A stretch of DNA of 64,000 bases from Adhaeribacter swui (GTDB lineage: Bacteria > Bacteroidota > Bacteroidia > Cytophagales > Hymenobacteraceae). Below are positions 27,790 to 35,018 of the stretch, one piece after another. The translations under genes were made by a program, and so were the position numbers. Position 1 is the stretch's first letter, and every line of letters begins with the position of its first letter. Location of the stretch: positions 5,028,585-5,092,584 of the forward strand of contig NZ_CP055156.1 in the NCBI RefSeq assembly GCF_014217805.1, in the 5' to 3' direction. The notes under the pieces were generated by a model. It made no database searches, was not told where the DNA came from, and saw only the letters and a program-made list of their open reading frames with translations.

Positions 27790-29082
27790 ATGACCTATCC
27801 GGAATGTCTTTCTTATATGTACCAGCATTTGCCGATGTTTCACCGCATCGGCAATATTGCTTTTAATAAAGGCCTGCAAAACATTCAAAGTTTAAGCGCC
27901 GCTTTAGGTAATCCGCATCACACTTTTAAATCCGTACACATTGCCGGCACCAACGGCAAAGGCAGTTCCAGTAATATGCTGGCGGCGGTTTTGCAACAAG
28001 CCGGTTACAAAACTGGCTTGTACACCTCGCCCCATTTAAAAGATTTTACCGAACGGATTAAAATTAACGGCCAAGATGTTCCGCAGGATTACGTAGTAGC
28101 ATTCGTCGAAAAACACCAAGGTTTATTCGCGCAAATTAAGCCGTCGTTTTTTGAAATGACAGTTGCCCTGGCTTTCCAATATTTCGCCGACGAAAAAGTA
28201 GATATCGCCATTATTGAAGTAGGCTTGGGCGGTCGTTTAGATTCTACTAACATTATTACCCCGCTGGTTTCCCTGATTACCAATATAAGCCTCGACCACC
28301 AAAGTTTACTAGGCAACGATTTACCCACTATTGCCGCGGAAAAAGCCGGTATCATAAAACCAGGTGTACCGGTGGTGGTAAGTAAAACCCAGCCCGAAGT
28401 AGTCAGCGTATTCCAAAACAAAGCAGAGTTATCACGATCAACCTTATTATTTGCAGATCAGCAATATACTACAACTTACTTAAATCAAGACTTAAAGCAT
28501 CAATTCTTTCGGGTAACTACAAACAATCAGGTAATTTTCGAAAAATTAAGGCTCGATTTAATGGGGAACTACCAGCAATATAATTTGCCCGGGGTTTTAG
28601 CGACATTAGATTTTTTAAAAATTCTTGGCTTTTCTTTAGATGAAAGTACGATAAGTAATGGGTTAGCTCAAGTTCAAAAACTTACTGGCTTTAAAGGCCG
28701 CTGGCAAATTTTACAGGAAAAGCCGCTTACCATTTGCGATACTGGCCATAATATAGATGGCATCCGGCAGGTAATTCAGCAACTAAATGCTATACCTACC
28801 CGCCAGGTACATTTCGTATTCGGTGTAGTGCAGGACAAGGATATTAGTGAAATTTTAAAAATTTTACCTCCGCAGTACCATTATTACTTTTGTCAGGCTC
28901 AAATTCCACGAGCTATGCCTGTAGATGAATTAGTGAAATTGGCGGCAGAAGCTGGCTTAAAAGGGGAATCTTTTAGTACGGTAAAGGAAGCGGTAGCTAT
29001 AGCCAAAAAAAATGCAGTTGAAGATGAAATTGTGTTTATTGGCGGTAGTACCTTTGTGGTGGCAGAAATTGAAGAATTATAA
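27790..29082 (+). CDS. folC: Bifunctional folylpolyglutamate/dihydrofolate synthase
   Basis: Mur-ligase-family enzyme that adds glutamate to folates. The ATP-binding loop GTNGKGSS (about 55-62), EVGLGGRLDSTN (about 143-154) and the SLDHQSLLG segment are FolC signatures, and the C-terminal Mur domain begins near 300 (CDTGHNIDG). The length of 430 aa is normal. It lies 28 nt after the TonB-like gene and 6 nt before trmB. Confidence 0.94.
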   Translation: MTYPECLSYMYQHLPMFHRIGNIAFNKGLQNIQSLSAALGNPHHTFKSVHIAGTNGKGSSSNMLAAVLQQAGYKTGLYTSPHLKDFTERIKINGQDVPQDYVVAFVEKHQGLFAQIKPSFFEMTVALAFQYFADEKVDIAIIEVGLGGRLDSTNIITPLVSLITNISLDHQSLLGNDLPTIAAEKAGIIKPGVPVVVSKTQPEVVSVFQNKAELSRSTLLFADQQYTTTYLNQDLKHQFFRVTTNNQVIFEKLRLDLMGNYQQYNLPGVLATLDFLKILGFSLDESTISNGLAQVQKLTGFKGRWQILQEKPLTICDTGHNIDGIRQVIQQLNAIPTRQVHFVFGVVQDKDISEILKILPPQYHYYFCQAQIPRAMPVDELVKLAAEAGLKGESFSTVKEAVAIAKKNAVEDEIVFIGGSTFVVAEIEEL

Positions 29083-29088
29083 ATTAGA

Positions 29089-29742
29089 ATGGCCCGATCG
29101 AAATTAGCAAAATTTAAAGAAATTGCCGAAAGCGCTTTAGTACTGGAAACAGGCAAACCCATTTTTGAAGAAATAAAAGGCAATTGGCATTTCCACTATT
29201 TTAAAAATAATCATCCCATTATTCTGGAAGTTGGTTGCGGAAAAGGCGATTACACCATTGGCATGGCCAATTTATTCCCCAACAAAAACTTTATCGGGGT
29301 AGATATTAAAGGGTCCCGGTTATGGAAGGGGAGCCGGTTAGCCCAGGAGCAAGGCTTAACAAACGTGGCATTTTTACGCAACTTTATCGAGCAAATACCG
29401 GATCAGTTTGCACCAGGAGAAATCAGCGAAATCTGGATTACCTTCCCGGACCCGCGGCCCAAGAAAGGTGATGAGAAAAAAAGATTAACGTCTGCCCGTT
29501 ATTTAAACATGTATGAGTCTTTGCTAAACCCGGGCAGCCTTATTCATTTTAAAACCGATGATTTGGATTTATTTGAATATACCTTAGAAATATTGCAGAT
29601 GCGGGAAGCTAAAAATTTAAAATTTAGTTTTGATTTATATACTTCTGATTTGCAGCATCATACCCTAGGGATACAAACTACTTACGAAAAACGCTTTTTA
29701 GCCGAAGGTAAAACGATAAAGTATCTGCAATATACTACTTAG
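29089..29742 (+). CDS. trmB: tRNA (guanine-N7-)-methyltransferase
   Basis: Makes m7G46 in tRNAs using S-adenosylmethionine. The SAM-binding motif LEVGCGKGDYTIGMA (about 45-59) and the substrate motif SEIWITFPDPRPKKGDEKKR (about 114-133) are diagnostic. 217 aa. It is the last gene of the operon that starts at 19528. Confidence 0.95.
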   Translation: MARSKLAKFKEIAESALVLETGKPIFEEIKGNWHFHYFKNNHPIILEVGCGKGDYTIGMANLFPNKNFIGVDIKGSRLWKGSRLAQEQGLTNVAFLRNFIEQIPDQFAPGEISEIWITFPDPRPKKGDEKKRLTSARYLNMYESLLNPGSLIHFKTDDLDLFEYTLEILQMREAKNLKFSFDLYTSDLQHHTLGIQTTYEKRFLAEGKTIKYLQYTT

Positions 29743-29873
29743 TTGATGGTCGATAGTCGATAGTCCACTGATTAGAAGAATTAAAATCAAAAAATTAAAA
29801 ATTAATTCTGTAAACCACATTACATACCTACATCTATGGACTGTGGACTATCGACCATCAACTAGCAACTAAA
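29741..29873. repeat. Inverted heptamer repeat (locus B)
   Basis: Left arm 29741-29775: AGTTGAT, GGTCGAT, AGTCGAT, AGTCCAC, TGATTAG. Right arm 29832-29873, complementary orientation: ATCTATG, GACTGTG, GACTATC, GACCATC, AACTAGC, AACTAAA. An 18-nt stretch starting with AGTTGATGGTCG is exactly complementary between the arms. The arms can form a large stem around an AT-rich middle. It fills the gap between the convergent trmB and TrpF-like genes. Confidence 0.8.
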
Positions 29874-30497
29874 TCAAGCCTCTTCGAGAACTTCAAAAAT
29901 CTCTTGTAGAGTATCATAATCTTTTAAACCGGGTTTAATTTCCTGACCGCCTCGTAAGCCAATACCTGCCGGGTTTATTTGCTGAATAACTTCGGTTACA
30001 TTTTCTTTGCCGATGCCAAAGCCAATTAATACTTTAAAATCGCGGGCTAAATCTTGCAAAAAGCGAATATTGGTATCGTCGATGGTATTATAATCGTCGG
30101 AGAAAATGATGAAATAAGCTACGTGATCTTTGTACAAGTGCATTTCTTCCACCAACTCGCTTTCGATGGTATCTTTGGTAAAACGGGCACGCTGAATAAC
30201 CGGGCACTTAATCTGCTGAATTTCGTCAATTAAATATTGTTTATTCAACTGCACGTAGTCTAAACCACAAGCATCTACTAACTCATTTATATCCTCTACG
30301 GCCGTTTTTGTAAATTCTCCTACTAATTTTACGCCGGATACCCAGCCCGCAATATCCTTAAAATCTTGCGCGCTTACGTAACCCGGCTGTGAATCGTCTA
30401 GGTTAAAACCCATCATATCTACTCCCATGCCAGCACAATAACGGGCGTCGCTTAAATTATTAATGCCATTAACTATTACCGAGGTGATTAAAGCCAT
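29874..30497 (-). CDS. TrpF-like protein lacking the catalytic cysteine
   Basis: 207-residue TIM barrel that resembles phosphoribosylanthranilate isomerase across its length (NLSDARYCAGMGVDMMGFN near the N-terminus; GIGLRGGQEIKPGLKDYD near the C-terminus matches the TrpF phosphate-binding and PGxKD region). TrpF has Cys7 in KICGI and Asp126 in LLDTK; here the first motif reads VIVNGI with Asn in place of Cys, and the second region reads FIIFSDDYN. It is therefore unlikely to catalyse the TrpF reaction, and no trp genes are nearby. Its function is unknown. Confidence 0.7.
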   Translation of the reverse strand: MALITSVIVNGINNLSDARYCAGMGVDMMGFNLDDSQPGYVSAQDFKDIAGWVSGVKLVGEFTKTAVEDINELVDACGLDYVQLNKQYLIDEIQQIKCPVIQRARFTKDTIESELVEEMHLYKDHVAYFIIFSDDYNTIDDTNIRFLQDLARDFKVLIGFGIGKENVTEVIQQINPAGIGLRGGQEIKPGLKDYDTLQEIFEVLEEA

Positions 30498-30691
30498 AAA
30501 GGAAAATACTTTAAAAGGTTTACTGTTTAACAGAACTAAAATTTACTTTTTAAGTCAAATTAAGTAAGTATTTTGTTAATCAGTACGGATTTATTTAAAA
30601 AAGATTTAATAAACCAGTAGTATTTAGCTTTTAACAGGCTGCTTTACATCTAAAATCCAATGCTAAACTTATATTACTGAAAGGTTGTTAA

Positions 30692-30699
30692 TATATTTG
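30692..30699 (+). promoter_or_regulatory. -7 element of the mnmA promoter
   Basis: TATATTTG matches TAnnTTTG exactly, 42 nt before the mnmA start. No clear -33 TTG. Confidence 0.6.
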
Positions 30700-30741
30700 C
30701 AACTTAATTTTAATACATCGATTTAAAGCATACTTTTTATA

Positions 30742-31845
30742 ATGAGTAAATTAGGAAGGGTTTTAGTGGCAATGAGCGGGGGTATCGATTCGTCGGTTGC
30801 CGCAGTAATGCTGCACGAGCAAGGATACGAAGTAGTAGGCATGACCATGAAAACCTGGGATTATGCCTCCGCGGGCGGCAATAAAAAAGAAACGGGCTGC
30901 TGCAGCCTCGATTCGATAAATGATGCCCGTAACATTGCTGTTTCTTTGGGGTTTCCGCATTACATTATTGATATCCGGGAAGAGTTCGGGGATTACGTGA
31001 TTAACCATTTTACCGATGAGTACATTGCGGGGCGTACCCCTAATCCCTGCGTACTATGCAACACCCACATTAAATGGGATTCGTTGTTGCGTCGGGCCGA
31101 TAAATTGGGTTGTGATTTTATTGCCACGGGCCACTACGCGAACATCCGGAACGAAAACAACCGCTACGTTATTTCTAAAGGTTTAGACGAAAACAAAGAT
31201 CAATCCTATGCTTTGTGGGGCATTTCGCAAGAAAGTTTAAGCCGAACGATTTTCCCGTTGGGTAATTTACGGAAAACCCAAATCCGGGAAATGGCCGTAG
31301 AAAGAGGCTTTCTGGAGCTGGTCCAAAAACCGGAATCCTACGAAATCTGCTTTATACCGGACAACGACTACCGGGGATTTTTAAAAAGACGGGTGCCTGA
31401 ACTACAAACCGAAGTAGCCGGTGGCGAGTTTGTGTTGGAAGATGGTACTGTGGTAGGTAAGCACGAAGGCTATCCATTTTACACCATTGGGCAACGCAAA
31501 GGTTTAGGTATTGCTTTAGGTTTCCCGGCTTATGTTACTAAAATTGAAAAAGATAAGAATCGGGTTATTTTGGGCAACTACGACGATTTAGCCAAAAATG
31601 CGATGCGCGTTGGCAAGTTAACTTTAAGCAAATACCCGGATCTGATTGATAAACCAACCGCATCGGTAACCAAAGTTCGTTACAACGACCCAGGCACGGA
31701 ATCTATCATCACGCAGGTAGGCGACAAAATGGAAGTACAATTTACTAGGGGCGTACACGCCATTGCTCCGGGCCAGGCTGCCGTATTTTACGAAGGTAAT
31801 GATGTAATAGGTGGCGGCTGGATTGAAGCCAGTTACAACGTTTAA
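30742..31845 (+). CDS. mnmA: tRNA-specific 2-thiouridylase MnmA
   Basis: Puts sulfur on uridine 34 of tRNA-Lys, -Glu and -Gln. The PP-loop motif SGGIDSS is at 12-18 and the two catalytic cysteines lie in NPCVLCN (about 102-108) and YEICFIPD (about 206-213). The central and C-terminal beta-barrel domains are complete (GQRKGLGIALG). 367 aa. A lipoprotein gene follows after 15 nt. Confidence 0.97.
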   Translation: MSKLGRVLVAMSGGIDSSVAAVMLHEQGYEVVGMTMKTWDYASAGGNKKETGCCSLDSINDARNIAVSLGFPHYIIDIREEFGDYVINHFTDEYIAGRTPNPCVLCNTHIKWDSLLRRADKLGCDFIATGHYANIRNENNRYVISKGLDENKDQSYALWGISQESLSRTIFPLGNLRKTQIREMAVERGFLELVQKPESYEICFIPDNDYRGFLKRRVPELQTEVAGGEFVLEDGTVVGKHEGYPFYTIGQRKGLGIALGFPAYVTKIEKDKNRVILGNYDDLAKNAMRVGKLTLSKYPDLIDKPTASVTKVRYNDPGTESIITQVGDKMEVQFTRGVHAIAPGQAAVFYEGNDVIGGGWIEASYNV

Positions 31846-31860
31846 GCCGTTTTTCTAAAA

Positions 31861-32595
31861 ATGAATCGCCTTTTCCTTCTTTGTGGTGTTCTTTTTCTGC
31901 TGCTCGGCTGCACCGAGGAAGAACACCTCAAACCGGAGATGCTGGGTTTAAAATATTATCCCTTGCAAGCGGGTAATTTCTGGATTTATCAGGTTTCCGA
32001 AATCCGTTATAAAGATCAATTTGTAAACGAAGCAACCGATTCTGTTACGTATCTGGTGCGCGAACAGATTGATACGGTATTCCAGGATTTAACCGGCGAA
32101 GATACGTACAAGTTTACTCGTTCCCGGCGAAGCACCAGTGCGGAAGATTGGGGCCAGGATTCGGTTTTTGTAGTAAATAAATCAGCTACAGATGTGCGGG
32201 TAATGCAAAACAACCGGCGGGTAGTTTCTTTTATTTTTCCGGTAACAGAAGGCAAAAAGTGGAATGCCCATATTTTTAATTCGCAGTCGTCGGTTAATAA
32301 TCCGGCGGAAGTAACTTATTACTCTTTTGCTCAGGTGGGGCAACCCTTCCGGGTAAACGGAATAAATTACGCGAACACTGTTCAGGTAAATCAGATAAAA
32401 AACAGCAATGCCATTGAAGAACAGGATTTTTACGAAGTTTATGCCTACGGCGTGGGCCGAATACTAAAGCAAAAATTAGCTTATCAATATTGTTCCGACC
32501 CGGACCGGCAAAATGGATGCGAAATTGGAAATCAGTTTATTATAAACGGAGTAAAAATTACAGAAAAATTAATTGAACACGGCTCTCTTAAATAG
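31861..32595 (+). CDS. Putative lipoprotein of unknown function
   Basis: 244 residues with a lipoprotein signal: hydrophobic 1-16 and Cys17 in LLLGC. The mature part is beta-rich (YYPLQAGNFWIYQVSEI; later GKKWNAHIFNSQ) with two Cys near the C-terminus (CSDPDRQNGCE) that could form a disulfide. I do not recognise a family. It lies 15 nt downstream of mnmA and 13 nt upstream of the subtilisin gene, so it is probably co-transcribed with both. Confidence 0.8.
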   Translation: MNRLFLLCGVLFLLLGCTEEEHLKPEMLGLKYYPLQAGNFWIYQVSEIRYKDQFVNEATDSVTYLVREQIDTVFQDLTGEDTYKFTRSRRSTSAEDWGQDSVFVVNKSATDVRVMQNNRRVVSFIFPVTEGKKWNAHIFNSQSSVNNPAEVTYYSFAQVGQPFRVNGINYANTVQVNQIKNSNAIEEQDFYEVYAYGVGRILKQKLAYQYCSDPDRQNGCEIGNQFIINGVKITEKLIEHGSLK

Positions 32596-32608
32596 TTAAT
32601 AGTTATAC

Positions 32609-34291
32609 ATGCGCGTTGGGCTAACCATCTTTATTCTTTTTTTATGTTCTTTAACTGTCCGGAGCCAATCGGGTGCTGGTAACGATGCCCTTTATAAGCA
32701 TTTTGTTTATTTTAAAGACAAAGCCAATACGCCTTACTCCATTCAGCAGCCGCAACAATTTTTATCTGTTACTGCCATACAGCGGCGAGAGCGCTACCAG
32801 ATACCTATTTTAACCCGCGATTTACCTGTTTCGCCTAGTTATGTGGCTCAATTATCTCAAGCTGGCGCTAAAGTTTGGTATACCTCACGCTGGTTCAACG
32901 GGGCTTTAATCCAATGCGATACAATTACTTTGCGTAAAATTAAACAGCTGCCATTTATCAGAACCAGCGAAACTGTAGCGCTCCGGAGCAGTAAAAAACC
33001 GCAGACCAGCGGCCAGAAACAAGTAGAAATTCAAAATTTTAAAAAAATTGAATTTCAATCGGGTAAAAATCAATCGGAGTTTGGCGAAGCTTATGGTCAG
33101 GCGAAACTCATCGGGGTTCCCGAAATGCACCAAGCCGGTTTTAGAGGAGAAGGCATGCGCATTGCGGTATTTGATGGCGGGTTCTCCGGCGTTAACCGGG
33201 TGCCTGCTTTTGCGCAGCTATTCCGGGATAATAGGATTAAGGCTACTTTCGATTTTGTGGATAAAGATACCGGCGTTTTCGAAAAAGACAGCCACGGCAC
33301 CCAAGTTTTATCCACAATGGCGGCTAATATACGGGGCGCTTTTGTGGGCACGGCACCCAAGGCTGAATATGCGTTATTTATAACCGAAGATGTTGGCCGG
33401 GAACAACGCCTGGAAGAAATTAACTGGCTGTTGGCCGCTGAATTTGCCGATAGCGCCGGGGTGGATATAATTCAGAGTTCGTTGGGTTATAATTTATTTG
33501 ATAAGGGCGAAACCAGTTATACTTATCAGGATTTCAACGGCGATAAAGCCATTAGTACGCGTGCCGCCGATTTTGCGGCTGCTGCCGGGATGTTGGTTAT
33601 AGTAAGCGCCGGCAACGAGGGCAACGATCCCTGGCAATACATTACCGCTCCTGCCGATGCCGATTCAGTTTTAAGTATTGGGGCAACGGATTCTTTGGGC
33701 CGGCGGGCGGTTTTTAGTTCCATTGGCCCATCTTACGATGGCCGAATTAAACCGGATTTATCGGGTCAGGGTTTGCTGGCAGCAGTCATTAATCCGGCTG
33801 GGAACGTAATCCGGGCGAACGGTACTTCTTTTTCAGCGCCTATTATTTGTGGCTTAGCGGCTGGTTTCTGGCAAGCGAACCGGCAACTTAGCAATGTGCA
33901 GGTAATGGATTATTTAAAATTATCGGGCAGCCAGGCCACGAACCCAGATAATCGGTTAGGTTTTGGCATACCTCATTATAGACGGGCACAAACTTTAGCC
34001 GATCAATTAGAAGGTAACTTAAACGGAGAATTTAGATTATACCCTAACCCCGTGCCGGTAGATGAGAACCATTTTACCATTATTTTGCCGCTCGCAGCCG
34101 ACCAAAACACCGAGTTTCGCTTGTATAATGCCGTGGGCCAGGAGGTAAGCCAGTTTTCTTACCAATACGGCAAAGTAAAATCCGACCGGACATTTATCAC
34201 GTTTGAACTAAAAGGAATGGCGCCCGGTATATACCATTGCGTTATTTCCGGCCCGAATAGCAGCGAAACCATCCGTTTTTTAAAATTATAA
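32609..34291 (+). CDS. Secreted S8 (subtilisin-like) serine protease with T9SS sorting domain
   Basis: 560 residues. Signal peptide (about 1-20); a prodomain-like region (about 25-165); the S8 catalytic domain with Asp189 (AVFDGGFSG), His229 (DSHGTQV), oxyanion Asn336 (SAGNEG) and Ser407 (NGTSFSAP). The C-terminal 85 residues (about 475-560, starting FRLYPNP and ending in IRFLKL) form the type A sorting domain used by the type IX secretion system, so the protein is expected outside the cell or on its surface. All catalytic residues are present. Confidence 0.93.
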   Translation: MRVGLTIFILFLCSLTVRSQSGAGNDALYKHFVYFKDKANTPYSIQQPQQFLSVTAIQRRERYQIPILTRDLPVSPSYVAQLSQAGAKVWYTSRWFNGALIQCDTITLRKIKQLPFIRTSETVALRSSKKPQTSGQKQVEIQNFKKIEFQSGKNQSEFGEAYGQAKLIGVPEMHQAGFRGEGMRIAVFDGGFSGVNRVPAFAQLFRDNRIKATFDFVDKDTGVFEKDSHGTQVLSTMAANIRGAFVGTAPKAEYALFITEDVGREQRLEEINWLLAAEFADSAGVDIIQSSLGYNLFDKGETSYTYQDFNGDKAISTRAADFAAAAGMLVIVSAGNEGNDPWQYITAPADADSVLSIGATDSLGRRAVFSSIGPSYDGRIKPDLSGQGLLAAVINPAGNVIRANGTSFSAPIICGLAAGFWQANRQLSNVQVMDYLKLSGSQATNPDNRLGFGIPHYRRAQTLADQLEGNLNGEFRLYPNPVPVDENHFTIILPLAADQNTEFRLYNAVGQEVSQFSYQYGKVKSDRTFITFELKGMAPGIYHCVISGPNSSETIRFLKL

Positions 34292-34337
34292 ATTTGTTTT
34301 ATTACCTGTTTTAGCCCGGGTAGTTAAACAAAGCGCC

Positions 34338-34345
34338 TATATTTG
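34338..34345 (+). promoter_or_regulatory. -7 element of rpe, predicting a leaderless transcript
   Basis: TATATTTG matches TAnnTTTG exactly and ends 4 nt before the ATG at 34350, where transcription would start. No space remains for a ribosome binding site. Confidence 0.68.
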
Positions 34346-34349
34346 CCGC

Positions 34350-35006
34350 ATGAAACCTATTATTGCTCCATCAATTCTGGCTGCCGATTTCGCCAATTTG
34401 CAAGCCCAAATCGAAATGCTCAACCAAAGTTCGGCCGATTGGATCCATTGCGATATTATGGATGGCCGCTTTGTACCCAATATTTCTTTTGGCTTACCCG
34501 TTCTGGAGGCCGTGCACAAACACGCCCGCAAACCATTGGATGTACACTTAATGATTATGGAACCGCAGTTGTACATTGAGCAATTTAAAAAAGCCGGCGC
34601 CAGCAACATTACGGTGCATTACGAAGCTTGTACCCACCTGCACCGGGTTATTGAACAAATCAAAGCGGTAGATTGTAAAGCCGGAGTAGCTTTAAATCCG
34701 CACACCCCGGTAGCTTTACTAACGGATATCATTCAGGATATTGACGTAGTTTGTGTGATGTCGGTAAATCCAGGTTTTGGCGGGCAAAAATTTATTCAGC
34801 ATACCTATGCTAAAGTTGCCGAGTTGCGCCAACTGATCGACTCGCGGAATGCCCACGCGCTTATTGAAATTGATGGGGGCGTAAACGAGGAAACAGGGCC
34901 ATTACTTTTAGCTCAAGGCGCCGATGTTTTAGTAGCTGGTTCTTTTGTTTTTCAAGCCACAGATCCGCCGCAAACCATTCAAAATTTAAAAAATTTACAT
35001 TCCTGA
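34350..35006 (+). CDS. rpe: Ribulose-phosphate 3-epimerase
   Basis: TIM-barrel enzyme of the pentose phosphate pathway that interconverts ribulose 5-phosphate and xylulose 5-phosphate. IIAPSILAADFANL at the start, HCDIMDGRFVPN and LDVHLMI (metal ligands His and Asp), MSVNPGFGGQKF (about 140-151) and EIDGGVNEE are the signatures. 218 aa. The TonB receptor gene begins 12 nt after its stop. Confidence 0.96.
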   Translation: MKPIIAPSILAADFANLQAQIEMLNQSSADWIHCDIMDGRFVPNISFGLPVLEAVHKHARKPLDVHLMIMEPQLYIEQFKKAGASNITVHYEACTHLHRVIEQIKAVDCKAGVALNPHTPVALLTDIIQDIDVVCVMSVNPGFGGQKFIQHTYAKVAELRQLIDSRNAHALIEIDGGVNEETGPLLLAQGADVLVAGSFVFQATDPPQTIQNLKNLHS

Positions 35007-35018
35007 TTGCCACGGTTT

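Noticed and set aside
29741-29873. CRISPR array at the trmB/TrpF-like junction
   Set aside because: Units are 7 nt with no constant spacers and no cas genes in the window.
35007-35018. TTG start of the TonB receptor at 35007
   Set aside because: ATG at 35019 begins a proper signal peptide; the TTG would put charged residues in front of it.
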